Positions 34,437-46,698 of a stretch of DNA of 64,000 nucleotides are shown in pieces. Both the position numbers and the translations under genes were made by a program. A model generated the notes under the pieces. That model was given only the letters and a program-made list of their open reading frames with translations, had not been told where the DNA came from and searched no databases. Origin of the DNA: Mixophyes australis. Its lineage: Eukaryota; Chordata; Amphibia; Anura; Limnodynastidae. The stretch spans positions 132,457,199 through 132,521,198 of the forward strand of contig JAVHZZ010000005.1 of the NCBI GenBank assembly GCA_036250195.1. The letters run 5' to 3'. Numbering within the stretch: position 1 is the first letter of the stretch; each line of letters opens with the position of its first letter.

Positions 34437-34500
34437 TCACAGGTAGCTCACTGGTTAGCACTTTGGACTCACAACTCAGCAGACATGAGTTCAAATACAA
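34437..34500 (+). other. tRNA-like module 5 in C
   Basis: AGGTAGCTCACTGGTTAGC (A-box), TTGGACTCACAA and GAGTTCAAATAC (B-box). Matches B 22821-22885. Confidence 0.6.
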
Positions 34501-34769
34501 TGCTTACCCACAACTATTGTGTGGACTGTGGAAACATTATGCTAACAAGAAACGCAGGAACTTCACATAATGTATTTTTTTTGTAGATTTGATTTGTACT
34601 ACATTTTTAGAAATGCCCTCCCAATTATCCTGTATTGTGATAAAATTTATTTTTGGTGGGAATTTTCAACAATGGCTCAGGACCCACAGTTCACAGGCAC
34701 ATTATGATGTGCATGCTGACATTTATTACTACAAATGGACTAAGAGGGGGGATTTGTAGGGGACAGCCT

Positions 34770-34995
34770 TCTTTGAGTTAAATGCTACGTTGGCTGCCAT
34801 CCGACTTTCATCTGGATCCACGCCGTACACGTTATGTCATGTACTCAGCTGTTTCAAAACACAACAGACCGCTTACCACACTCCAGTACACCATGGAGAT
34901 TAGCTTTGCTTGCACTTCTGCCTTAAACCATTTACGCCACTTCTGGGTACAGTTTCCATATGTTCTCTTCAATGTGTGACTGGCTTTGCTCTGAC
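34770..34995 (+). other. Conserved module of unknown function (C copy)
   Basis: Matches B 22560-22325. Shared words include CATCTGGATCCA and GTACACGTTATGTCATG. The small frame present in B is changed at its end here. Confidence 0.4.
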
Positions 34996-35419
34996 ACTTG
35001 AGCGTAACTTTGGACTATCACTACAATGACACATGCTTTAGGGAAATTGTAAACTAACTTGGGCATTTGACCTTTGGGAATTTATCTTGCACACAGGGCC
35101 TACAGATACCATACCTCTAAGAGGGGTGGCTTGTTGGTGGAGGGCACATGTTCCTTTTGGATGAAATGCATACAGAAAATCAACATCTTTTCTGCTAGAG
35201 AAATTATTTTAGCCAAAAACCATCTTGCTGAAATGTTACTCTTTTCGGCTTATTAGATATATTCTTATCCTTACAACCACATGTAGGATAAAATAGATGA
35301 ATAAACACACCAAGGTTTTTGTACTTAAACTTAACATATTTACAAACAGAAACATCTTTGTACATTTATTATTTTAAACTATTTACATAAAAATTTTAAA
35401 TAAAACAAAAAAAAAAAAA

Positions 35420-37720
35420 CTATTGATACAAAGCACAACAATAGGCCAGTTTGGCCTCAATGTCCTCCATGTGTTGCTCCTGCTCTTTTTGGAGGTCCTT
35501 AATTTTTTGCCACGAGCCCAAAATGTCGGCCCTCAACTCTGACAAGGTTGGGGGGGGGGGGGGGGGTGGGGACAATTGTAAGCTTCCTCCATGTGTGCTG
35601 AAACAAATCAGAAAAAAAAAAAAAACATTACATACATGTATACCTATTTTGACAAACAGACAGTATTTACTAGAGATGCCTACTGTTACATTACTTTCAA
35701 ATGTTAGGCCTCTAGGTACAAATGCATTTTGGCGCACAATAGACGTTGAGAAGGCTTTGGTGTTGCATTTGGATAGATGTTCTACATTCTGGTGTGGCCC
35801 GGGGAGAGGCCCGTGGACAGGGTGGTCATAACAGCATTATAGGCCCCAAGGCAAACCACTACAGTGGCCCATTATCTACACAACCACTCACAGGAAGTTA
35901 CAATAATTTGGTTTAGATTTGAAGTTAAAAAAAAAAAAACATTCATATACTGACATGTTGACAAGGCTATCGGGCACATTTGTGTTGCCCTGCCCTGCGT
36001 GGCCATGTGTTATGATGGCTCTGTCTGTGGTTTGAGTGGTTAAAGACATTGACATTTGTAGGGCCATTTAAACGTGTGACATTTAGGCTACCATTAAATC
36101 CACATGTGTGAAAGCAGGGTTTTTTTTTCCCAAGGATAATGGACATCTCAATGTTATCCAATTATGTCCAGCACTTATAGCAAATACTTACTATCTCCAA
36201 AGGCCTCTGGCTCTTGGCTGGCCGATGCTGCCTCCTGCCGACTCTCCTCCTCCAGCACCACCACCGGCAGACGAAGCTGGTTGTCCTCCTGCTCCTCCTC
36301 CTCTGCCTCCGTCACAGCCTCCTCCTGCTGCTCCTCCTCCAATGACAGTGCCACTGCCACTGCCACAGGCTCCTCCTCTGCCTGCACCTCCACCACTGCC
36401 CGGCGGCATTGCCGGCATTCCCAGTCTGTTGGAACAAAGGAAATGAAAAAATAAAACATATGTAAACACAATCAACAGTTGAAATAACTGATAGTATTAT
36501 GACAATCAGGTGATCATACATATTTAATAAACTTTACATTGTCAGCAGACAGAAATATTAGCTACTAACAAAGCAAGGAGCTAAACATGATGAACACAAA
36601 GCATTTCACATGGCCTGTCCCTTTTTTTTTATTTGCCATAGATATGTGGAAATTTGCAGTGGCCTAGTGGTCAGTACTTTGCTCTCACAGCACTGGGGTC
36701 AGGAGTTCAAGTCCCTGATTATTGTTTCATATGTGTGGAGTTTGGCGGCTTGCTCCATATTTGCATGTGTTGTCTACCACTCCCCAAACATACTACTGGC
36801 CGCCTAATTTGTTTTTTTTTCAAAATTGCCAGTAGTATGTTTGTTCATGTTTGTGAATTTAAGTCTGCAAACTCCCATGGGGCTGGTAATGATGTCCATT
36901 AGTTCTCTTTACAGGACCACTGAATTAGTGGATGGATCTCAAATTCTTTGAATGATGAGTATACTTTGGAAATCACCCTTTGTTGGGACTACCTCACAGT
37001 CTAAAATAGTCTAAATAGTCAGTTAAATAATGATTGATTAGCTATATGTAGTACACTCTAATCTGTTTGCATCTTATGGGAGCTTGTAAAAATTTGTCTA
37101 AACACGAAGGTGTTTGGTATTTGAAACATGCCTTTTAAATCTTTGCCCAATAATGACAACACATCTGACACTCCAAAATGTTTTTACAGTTAGACCAGCA
37201 AGTTACAGCACTCGGGGAAAGCGTTAGAATGCCAGATTCCAAAAACCACCCTTAATGTTCCGATTTGTCACACACAAACATTTAGGTCAGTAAATTGTCA
37301 GCAGACAAATGTAGGAGACAGGAGGCAATGCATTTTGGGTGCACTGGAAGGGGCATGTCCTTTAGAGTGTGCTTGCACATTGTTATGTAGGCCATGTCAG
37401 GTGATTAGGGTGAACATATTTGCAAACATATTGCACAGATATATGTTTACACATGGTTTTTGCGATTAATAGAGAACTCACTTATTCTAATCTCCCGCCG
37501 GAGCTCTTCCAGAAGCTGAGGCTGGCGGCGCCGGAGATCGCTCCACCGCCGTTGCAGCTGCACAATAGTTCTCCGGATGTTATACCGCTGCCGGAGATGT
37601 CTGCGGATCCTTTTAGGCCCTCAGCTTGACCTCGTTAGAGATATACCTCTCAAAGGGTACAATGTCCATACCCTCTGTGAGGACTCTCAATTCTCGCCTA
37701 CTGAAAATAGTAGCCCTCAT
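35420..37720 (-). pseudogene. Acidic Myb-like gene, copy in C (frameshifted)
   Basis: Exons on the minus strand are 37720-37482, 36425-36192 and 35597-35420, at the same splice positions as in B 19174-21931. Exon 1 lacks 2 bp relative to B (239 versus 241), which shifts the frame after E-V-K-L-R-A and meets a stop almost at once, so the Myb-like part is not joined to the rest. Exon 2 keeps its acidic character but with fewer repeats, and exon 3 keeps a Pro run encoded by a 17-base G/C homopolymer (35550-35566) and a helical tail ending in ALYQ. Conservation of the splice sites confirms the B gene model. The C copy is inactive. Confidence 0.82.
36656..37015 (+). repeat. tRNA-derived SINE (copy in C), with tRNA-like module 4
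   Basis: The head at 36656-36718 has GTGGCCTAGTGGTCAGTAC and GGAGTTCAAGTCCC. The body matches B 20578-20222 through the AAACATACTACTGGCCGCC segment and the GTTGGGACTACCT segment. Confidence 0.82.
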
Positions 37721-39929
37721 TTTGTAATGCTATCTCTCACTCAAAATGGAGGGTTCCGATTGGTTCTCAGAGCATGTATGGGCGTGCGCACATCACACGC
37801 GGATCTTTCAGACACCTGTGTGTAATGGGTGCCTCTCCCACCAAGAACATGGCGCCCGTCACCGATGAGACGAGTACTCTATTCATTGCAGTGAGAAAAC
37901 ATTAACGTACACCTCGCTTCTCTATTAAATCAGTTATTTAATCCCACTTGTCCCTTTTTCTTCTCTCCTGCAAATTTGAAATTCCACTGAGCAAGCTCTG
38001 GCATACTGTGGACATAACAGTTTTTTGGGCCAGAACTTTGAACAACATGTGTCAACATTGTTAATACCAAATGGGCCTACCTGAAAATGCATGTTATTGA
38101 TGTGTTTTATTAAGAATACACATACAATTAGCCATTACGCATAAGAGACCAGTAGGAAGTCTCATACTAACCAAAAAAATATAACATACAGTGTATCTGA
38201 CCAATTGTAAACATCAAATCCAACCCCAGTGTGGAACTGAGCACAGAGATGCAATGGGAATGAGTAACAGTGTTAATGTGTTAGCAGTTATCTACATTAC
38301 TATTGTTAGTGTGTGCTAGGCTAGTCCATACACTCTAGGGGGGACAAGGGGATAGTAAGTAAATTTTACACCATATAGTGTAAGTTTTGTCCTGGTGTTA
38401 GCTTGGTTTTTATGCTGTCATCAGAAGGTGTTTGAAATGGAGTATACATTTGTGGTAGGGTAATAGCTTTTCAAAGTAGAACAGTACAAATGTTTGGGGA
38501 AGGCTTGGCCTACCTGTCATTTGGATTTAAATATCTGTCTTTTATTTGGTGCATGCAATTTTTGGACTCTAGAACAAGTTGTGTCATGGTTGTACACAGT
38601 TACCATTAGGCATCTTGGTATTGCTTCCCTTTAACAAAAACCACAGTGGCAGTTGGTCACAGGATGGCCATGCAGACATGACATATTCCTAGCCTATTAG
38701 CTAGGTAGCCACACCAAACTCTGCTTATTTATTAGATTTATATCCAAACGCACCTTTGTGTCAACCACTAGGTTTGGGGTTGGGTTTGGAATCTCACTAC
38801 AGATTGTGTGCCAGTGTTCTGTACTTACTGCTTGCCAATCTGGAGTATAGACACTCTGCTGGGTGAGGAGAATGTAATTGTGGCCTCAGACTGCTATTAT
38901 GTGCCACACTTTGAATGTATTTGAGCTACCTTACATGTAGACACATGTTAAAGCAGCCATTGGTCTTACTCTACAGAAAATAGTTCAAACATAGAAATTA
39001 CACACTCACACCTTGCAGATATTTCCAACATCAATGTGTTTTAAGACTAAGGTTAGTTTTTTGCAAGCCCCATTAACAATGTAAATGCTAGTGCAAATTA
39101 ATTAATTCTTACACCCCAATCCAATATGAACATTTGAGTCCACATCCTTAATACTTATACCTCTGAATTTGAAGACCACTAAATATACAATATGACAGGT
39201 GTGCGCAAAGGAAAATCCCTAGATTTCACACACATTTTACTAGGCTTAAAAATGTTTATATGTGCTGCAGCAAAGGAACATTGCATGACTGCAATACACA
39301 ATATAGTGAAAGTGTAACATATGAAAAATAGCGTATGAGGCCACCCAACAGTGCTGTCCAAAAGGGGCATTTAAAAATATGTTGTGACCAACTCCAACAG
39401 ATGCCTAACTTGCATATGACTCAAAGACCTTGGTCTTGAATATGTGGACTTTGTGTGCAGCATTTGTCTGTGGCCACGATTCAAAACAAAGCTGCATTTG
39501 AGTTGCAAGTGTTTTTGGCCCTGTTGCCTTCTACAGGTCCTAGCCTAGGAAGTGTGCCACTCAATGCCATCAACATTTAAGAAACACTTTGACAGAGGTG
39601 TTGTGCAAATCTCTATATGTGCACAGACCATGTTGAACATGCACGATATCACATTTTAAAATGCACCACAACCATAGAGACTATACTAAATACACACATA
39701 CCTGTAAAATTAAATGAAAACCACTACATATAGTGTAAATTCAGGGGTGGACCAGTATGTGGTAAGGGGCCAAAAACCAAACATGGCCACAATATATTGG
39801 ACATGTAGACCTGTCCCTTAACATGCCCCAAAGGACTATGTATTGTCATACCCAATAATCCATACAAAGAACAGCAGTATAGTAGTCAGCAGATACTTAA
39901 TTTGGACTGATTGATGACACTAATGCATG
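37721..39929. other. C: promoter side of the Myb-like gene and non-coding backbone
   Basis: Just upstream of the pseudogene are an inverted CCAAT box (GAACCAATCGG on the minus strand) and a GC-rich start region up to 37870, as in B. The Myb/SANT gene that B has in this interval is not found, so it was deleted in C or gained in B. The rest is AT-rich sequence without recognisable features. Confidence 0.5.
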
Positions 39930-40138
39930 GTCACATTTATTGTAAACAAACATGAATCTATAGTTTCAGCACAATACATAGCAAATAAGACAGTGGTCTT
40001 TGTGGCAAAGTTACTTGCATCAAGAGTAGACAATCTGGCCAAAGTCAAGAAACATAAGGAGCCTAGGAGCATTGGATAAATACTTCAACGTGTAGTGAGA
40101 CACAAACTGCTGAACTCCAAAAGGCACACCATCTTGGC
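39930..40138 (-). other. Two-exon unit, terminal exon (copy in C)
   Basis: The minus strand starts after a TTCTACAG acceptor and carries AATAAA near its end (complement of about 39934-39944). It matches B 12209-12413 and A from 307 leftwards. The frame is interrupted. I did not find the first exon. Confidence 0.45.
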
Positions 40139-43120
40139 CTGTAGAATGGAAAAACATTACTTCTGCAAGATTTGCTCAAATACTAAGTTAAAGAATGTAC
40201 TTAGTCTATGCATTGGTGCACATGAAGGTGTCCCCTGTAATGTAACCTGGAAAGCTTGCTTTAGCTATGTGTTTTGCATCATTGGTGGATTGAAAGTCCT
40301 CCCACAAAAGATAGTTTCCAAATGTGCAAAATGCCTATTGACCACAATGCCGAGCAGCAAATTAATCACACATGTACTGTTTTGTTGACACTAAAATTTA
40401 AACCAGCAACACCACTTTACTGTAACATATTAGGCAAAACACTAGAGACTTTCATTCCTCCACAGCATACCCCATGCCCACATCCTGCCAAACATTGGAG
40501 ACAGCTGGTGTTCCATATTAATCTATATCATTTGTACACAAATGATTTCTTGCCATACCTCAATAGAGAGATATTGGAAGGGAGATTCTGCAACAGGTGC
40601 CTATAGAACAGGAGCAGTTATCTAGGTAGCAAGTGACCCAGAAGAGACCTGTGTCTAGATGGACAATGGAGTGAAGGATGTGTAGGGTGTTAATCAGTGT
40701 CCAAAGCAGCAGAGAGTTACATTTGAATGAGTAGCTGTCAGGATAAAGCATAGATCTGATATGCTGAAATAGAAAATTGGATGTCAGGACCCAAATAAAT
40801 CTTTGCATGAATTCCTAAATTAACCTGATGTTCAATTCAGATAAAGGTGTGACCGAATGAGCCCAGGAACAGGTAATTGAGACCAGCTTAAGATATGCAG
40901 ATCACAGACATCTATTGTATTTGATCATGTATTTCCCTAGCTAATTTACTTCCTTTCAATAGGTAGTGTAAACACAAACCTGGGTGTAAATTGGAGAACC
41001 ATATGCCTCGGTGAGATCTTTGTAGACAAAGATAGCTTTTAAAGACTGCTTATAAAGATATATGGAAATATGGGTTTGAAAGGAAAATGGCTACATCGTT
41101 CATATTTTGGAGAAATCTGGATGCCACTCTGCTGAGGGGCAGGGAACACAAAGGGGTCTTGAAAGATAGATACCAACTACATAGGGAACAGCCATAGACA
41201 CATGTATTTCAGGATGAGATTGGATATTGATGTAATTCCATTATGTTTGATATGTAAACGTGCGGGAGATTATGACCGGGTTATTGAGGGGGGGGGGGTT
41301 GTTATTTCTCTGAGATATATCTGTGAAGAATTACTAACAGGTCAAAACTTAATAGTTTGACCAGACCTGAGGTAACACCCAGGGGACATTTCCACCCCCA
41401 CATTAGCATTCACGCTGCCCCTGTGAATGCCGTCCCATTTGAGGCTGCTTAAAAATCTGTGTTCTGAGGAAATTGTCAGACTTTTTGGGAAATCAAGTTT
41501 ACCTTGATAAGCTGTCCAACTTCTTAGCCACATTTCCCTTGGCCAGAGATGTAATTAATGTAAGTGCAAATCTGAATGTAATCTTTTATTTTAAACTGTT
41601 TTTGCTTGTTATGTCAAACTTATTTGTTTATTCATTATTTTTTTTTATATCTGAATGCCCTGTACCTTTTGTATATTAAATCTAAAATTTAATAAGTTGC
41701 ATCCTTGATACTCTAAAGAATCCATAGCCTGTTTAGCAGAGAGATTGCTAGTCCATGTTACCCTGTGTGTGATCTGTTGATACATTTAATTAACAATCTG
41801 TGTGTGCTTGTATTTACATTTGTGTACCAGTCTGCAGGTGTGAAGAGTTAACCCTGTGGGTGCTGGTGTAAGTCTTGCTAGTTTGTGGAACTAGAAGCCT
41901 GTGTGCCAGTGTGAGTATATTGGGGACCTATTGCCCGTACCCAATAGGTGGTGGCTGATCCTTGGTGTCTGGGGGTGTGAGAGCACTGTGTTTGGGGGCG
42001 ATTCCGTAGGTCTAGAACCTGTGTGATAGGTGAGAGAGACTGCGGGCTGAAATCGTGTGTGACCTCATACAGCAAACACCCCAAAGTCACGGCAGCTGGA
42101 TGCGCGTTCATGACAATCTCCAAAACATTCTACATAATAATTGGGGATAATACATTGACAGTAAGCAACTGAAACATTTAGAAACTAAACAACTCCTTTC
42201 TAAGCATTGCTTAGAAGTGTAGCAAGGCAGCTCATGCAGGAACCCATAATGCCTGTCTTCTATGTTTCAAATATCAGATAGAAAGCAAACAACCTTGGGC
42301 CAATTTAAAGTAACAATCATTGCCTGTGTTCTTTGTACGCCTGTGTTCTTTGTACACACCTATACTTTCAAGCATTAAAATCTACAATATGTTATCTTAA
42401 CTGTAGCACAAGTCCACAAATGACATAATAGGACCATAAATATATACTTACACGTTAAAAAAGTCTACAAGTCCATGTCAGTTGCCTTCTGGATGCAATG
42501 GACATTTGCAATCCACCTTGATTAATTATTTTCAGATGAGCCAGACATATCCCAGACAAGGCCTGTTAGTACACAAAGGAAAGCCTTTAGTTTTGCTATA
42601 AACACAATAATCATCAACATTATTGTTCAAACTGTTCTGCCTATAAAAGGCACATCTGATAAGCTCCATAATTCCACACACATGCCTTTCAGCAGCATTT
42701 CGATTTAGCAGAAATCAAAGGTACACTTTTGATTCCCTCCCAAGTATCTGGTCCCAACATTTGTATTTGTTTCTTAAAAAGAAAAATCAATTAACATAAA
42801 TCCCAATACAATAGTTTGTGTGGACAGACAGATAGTACCCAAAGTGTGAAAAAACATATTTGATGTTTTTTTTTTACCTTGCAAATCAATGTTGAAGGTT
42901 AGGTGTCCAGGCTCCACATTTTCGTGAGGGCTGGTGATCTGTGAAATAAACATGCACCATGGCAATTTGGCTTATACCACATAAGAGTTTAAATAATAGG
43001 TATAAGACTGAAATACTTCACAACACCACACCCCTAAAAAAAAAAAATGATTACAAATCAATAGTCAAATTAGACACATTAAAATGCTCATTAAACCTGC
43101 AATACAAAATGCACTGTTAT
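40139..43120. other. C: non-coding stretch up to ERV3
   Basis: No coding region I can support. A G run at 41288-41299 and a T run near 42868 are visible. Small open frames (41878-42123, 40560-40808) have no recognisable content. Confidence 0.4.
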
Positions 43121-43124
43121 TGTG

Positions 43125-43343
43125 TGTTGAAGTCGTATAATTGGATGAACGAAAGTATATTGGTTTAATATTGGTTTGCCGTGCGTATTGCGAAGCGTAC
43201 GCCACGTGTTACGTGACGTGGTGCGTTCGCACGGTAAAATACGCACGCACACACTCGCATTACAACAGTTAGTTATTTATATCATTTCATATTGGTTCTG
43301 TTACACTGTAATTCAGGAGCAGATAGTATTCGGTTTATTATTA

Positions 43344-43403
<60 letters not shown>

Positions 43404-44019
43404 TATATGTACATTGTAGTGTTATTAAAGGTTTAGGTAAAAGGAAAGGTGTCATGCCTGATATCATATTGAAGCCCTAATCATCAGCAGCTGTCCGGTG
43501 CATTCGGCGAAGAGATCGCACATTGCATACTTTAGTTATTGATATTAGAGAGTAAAACCTTTGTATGATACTGGCTATGAAAAGGAGCAGACCCCCTGGA
43601 GAGAAGACCCCCACCTTTGGATTCCTTAGATTGAATCAACCTATTACCTGTCTGGCCTGGACCCACCCAACGTCTGGACCTATAGAAACAATCTACGTCA
43701 TCTCTATTGTTCACAATGAAACACTGATTGTATATATATTAGCTGCATCTCACTGGGGCCTCAGTCAACTCTGACACAATATTCTATACAGAATATTGTC
43801 CATCGGGTCCGGTGATTGCGCAGCGTGCGCAAGCGATTGCATTTGGTATGTACTTATCTTTTGGTATTGGCTGTGCTGTACTGTACTTTATCATGATATA
43901 ATAATGTATTGAATTGTTGACCATTTACATCTGTTAAAAAAATAAATCACTTTGTGCTTTGGACACACATTTAATTGATTGGGCAATGCTTATTTTAAAA
44001 TGATATAATTACTTTAATA
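43125..44019 (+). repeat. ERV3 5' LTR
   Basis: It starts TGTTGAAGTCG and ends CTTTAATA. TATATATATTAGC near 43730 is TATA-like, AATAAA lies at 43941-43946, and a 52-base TA tract at 43347-43398. The end is TA rather than the usual CA, and the other LTR has the same end. Confidence 0.95.
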
Positions 44020-45033
44020 ATTTGGGGGCTCGTGAGCTTTGGAGGTTTCGTTGCCGATGATACGCAAGACCAACGGATTTCGGTTCCTCAACAAAGGGTG
44101 GAGACGCGTCATAAACGGGTAAGAACGCATGGTGTTCAAAACCTGAATTTTACTCTGTGTTGTGAAACCGAATGTCCGTTTTGCATTATCTAGGGCACGC
44201 TAACTAGAACCTAGGGACAAAAGAGAAAACTGTTTCTTTTTTCTGTCATTGTGCGTTTTAACTGTATTGCATTGCTTAGCGTATGTGTATTTCCTGCTGT
44301 GCGTACGCGAACTTCCGATAGACTTGCCACGTGGTTAAACAATCGTTTTGATAGTTATTGTACGTGTATAGTATAATTACTTGTGAAAGCCTCTGAGGTA
44401 TTATTACTGTTGTTGGGAACTTTTGATTTTCTGCGCAGAAAAGGTGTATAGTGTGTGATGTTGTAACGTAGATACACTGTTTTGTTGTGGATTGTGCTCA
44501 GTTGCTGTCTGACGAGGCGGATTGCCCAACTGAAGGACGGTATACAGGGCAGGTATACCGAATGCGAAAACAGGGTTTTCGCAAAGCGCTACCAATAGAT
44601 CGCAAGGTTTGCTAATAATTAGTATTGGTAGGCAGTGCGATCCGATCGCACCGTTAGTGCGAATTGGTGAAGCAGCTAGGAGGAATTATACTGGAAAGGC
44701 AGGTTGATTGTATTAACTTGCGCTCCCAGCGATAATAAACTCAGCAGATTTTTGTGGTTGAGCCAGGCTATCGAGGAGCTGATAGCCCTTGGGGCCCACA
44801 GTGATATTTCTGTATTAGGGATCCTCGCCAGGGGCGAGAAAAGCGAGTGAACGCGGCTAAAGGAAATACGTTCACCGAGCATTATAGATCTCTAGCGGTG
44901 AGTATAGCAACAGAGTTGAAATTATTTAGTGGAAAGAACAGAGCATTGCGGTGTGTCTGTATTTCACATTTGGCCGGAAGGAACAGAGCATTGCGGTGTG
45001 TCTGTGTTCCGGGTAGAAAGTATATTGTGCAAC
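44020..45033 (+). other. ERV3 primer site and 5' leader
   Basis: The primer site TGGGGGCTCGT lies at 44023-44033 (tRNA-Pro type). The leader of about 1 kb aligns with those of ERV1 and ERV2 and includes the uninterrupted CGTACGCGAACTTCC into which ERV1 inserted in ERV2. A short direct repeat (GGAAGAACAGAGCATTGCGG type) lies at 44930-45000. Confidence 0.9.
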
Positions 45034-46698
45034 ATGGGTGCTAGGCATACGCTAGAGATTGCCAGTTTACTGCCTAAGGAAGGTCTTATTGAGTCAGCGA
45101 GGTTTCTCATGTGTGCAAAATATGGTGCATTTGCAACTGTGTATTGTGACACGTGGGTCGAAATGACCAAAGAATGTGATAGGCCTTTCCCAACAACAGG
45201 GAGTTTTAATGCAGAGGTGCTAAATACCGTAAAAGATAAAGTACGGTTGATTAAGTCAACGAAAGTGAGAAATGCACATAATCATTGTTTAAAATCGTGG
45301 CAAATGGAAGGTAACACGTGGCAGAGCAGCGAACGCACAGCGGAAGTGAGTGTAAGGAAAAACACGTGTTCAGCGGAAGTAAGCGTACCGGAAACAAGCA
45401 TTCCGGAAGTGTGCGTTGCAAAGCGTGGCGAACTGAGCGCAAACACGCCCCCGATAAATTCGGTCGGGGCGGGAAGTACAGCCAATACCAAAAATGTAAA
45501 AACTGTAACTAGTAACTTGTATGTTGTTTTAAGTAACGTTAAAAGTAATGTTTCAGGACAAAGAAGAGGAACGGTCCCACCAGCAGGGGCAGCTGCTGAA
45601 AGTGGTGAGAGTAATGAAAAGGTTAACACAGGGGGAGACATCCATTGTACTGCAGCAGCAATTTCAGCAACTAGTTTCAGTGATTTGGTAGACTTACATC
45701 CTGTCTGCACAACAGCAGTTCCCAATGGGAAAGCAGACAGGAATAGTGATGTTCCCTTAAAACATGTAGCAAAGCATGATCCATGCACTAGGTCTGAAAC
45801 ATTTTCAATTTTGTCTGATTTCCCTGATCCTAGGAAAGATTTGACCAAATGTCAGCAGTTTATTAGATATTATGGTAATGTGTATGAGCCAACTAATAAC
45901 GATTGGCGAGTATTATTGAAGACCTGTCTTCCTCTCAATACTGACATACAAAAGTTCATTAAGGATTGTATGTTGGAGGAGGATGAATCCTTAACCGAGG
46001 ATGATAATCAGGACAATATTAGACATATAATCACACAGTTGGCCACATATTTCCCAGTGATAGTGGACTGGAGTAAAATTTTTAGTATCCAGCAAAAAGA
46101 TAGTGAAAATGCAGCAGACTATTTTTGCAGCGCTTTGATAGCAATGGGCAAATATACTGGGGTACCAGACATAAAAGATAATCCATATTACAGAGAGGTT
46201 GCTGTTAAAGTTCTAATGGATGGCCTCAGGGAAAACTTAAAAAGAAGGGTGCAAACTTCATTACCATACTGGAAAGGAACCACTGTAAGTGCTCTCAGGG
46301 AGTCAGCTATAGAACATGATAAAAGTATAAACAAACAGAAAGAGACACTAAGTGATAGGGTAATGGTGATAAGTATCCCAGCACTAGAGGGACTGTACAC
46401 ACGACCACCAGAATACAACCCACATAACAGGAAACCCAGAATAGTGAGATGTTACAATTGCAGAGAAGAAGGACACATTAGGAAAGATTGTAAAAAGGAA
46501 GAGAAACAACACGAGTTGAGGAAGTGTTTTCAAGGCAATAAAATAGGACACCTATCAAAACATTGTGAAGACATGACAGGGACGTGCTTCTACTGCCATA
46601 AGAAGGGACACATGAGTAGGAACTGTGTAAAGAGAAGAATGAATACCTGGGTTGGAAATCACATAGACATCCACAAAGGAGGCGTACACTTCTCTTAG
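45034..46698 (+). CDS. gag: ERV3 Gag polyprotein, intact (554 aa)
   Basis: An open frame from Met-Gly-Ala (45034; myristoylation-type start) to TAG at 46696-46698. An in-frame Met exists upstream at 44929, but the Gly-2 start matches ERV1 and ERV2 and the family. A matrix-like first 110 residues is followed by a long polar spacer, then a capsid-like part (about 250-470). A nucleocapsid tail follows with two canonical CCHC knuckles (C-Y-N-C at 46450 and C-F-Y-C at 46585) and between them a degenerate one in which the second Cys is Gly (46525). ERV1 and ERV2 have one knuckle. Unlike them, the stop is not followed by an open protease frame, so no Gag-Pol can be made. Gag builds the particle and binds the RNA genome in this family. 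Confidence 0.93.
   Translation: MGARHTLEIASLLPKEGLIESARFLMCAKYGAFATVYCDTWVEMTKECDRPFPTTGSFNAEVLNTVKDKVRLIKSTKVRNAHNHCLKSWQMEGNTWQSSERTAEVSVRKNTCSAEVSVPETSIPEVCVAKRGELSANTPPINSVGAGSTANTKNVKTVTSNLYVVLSNVKSNVSGQRRGTVPPAGAAAESGESNEKVNTGGDIHCTAAAISATSFSDLVDLHPVCTTAVPNGKADRNSDVPLKHVAKHDPCTRSETFSILSDFPDPRKDLTKCQQFIRYYGNVYEPTNNDWRVLLKTCLPLNTDIQKFIKDCMLEEDESLTEDDNQDNIRHIITQLATYFPVIVDWSKIFSIQQKDSENAADYFCSALIAMGKYTGVPDIKDNPYYREVAVKVLMDGLRENLKRRVQTSLPYWKGTTVSALRESAIEHDKSINKQKETLSDRVMVISIPALEGLYTRPPEYNPHNRKPRIVRCYNCREEGHIRKDCKKEEKQHELRKCFQGNKIGHLSKHCEDMTGTCFYCHKKGHMSRNCVKRRMNTWVGNHIDIHKGGVHFS

Larger units (their letters stand above)
33664..35419. other. C: non-coding backbone next to the left end
   Basis: This matches B 21932-23663 in inverted order. 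It holds tRNA-like modules 6 and 5 and the conserved module at 34770-34995. No convincing gene. Confidence 0.6.

Noticed and set aside
9402..34500. Annotating the tRNA-like modules as tRNA genes
   Set aside because: A- and B-boxes are visible but acceptor and anticodon stems do not pair well; at least one is a SINE head.
43176..43436. ORF with long IY repeat in the ERV3 LTR, and its copy at 50673
   Set aside because: It comes from the TA dinucleotide tract within the LTR.
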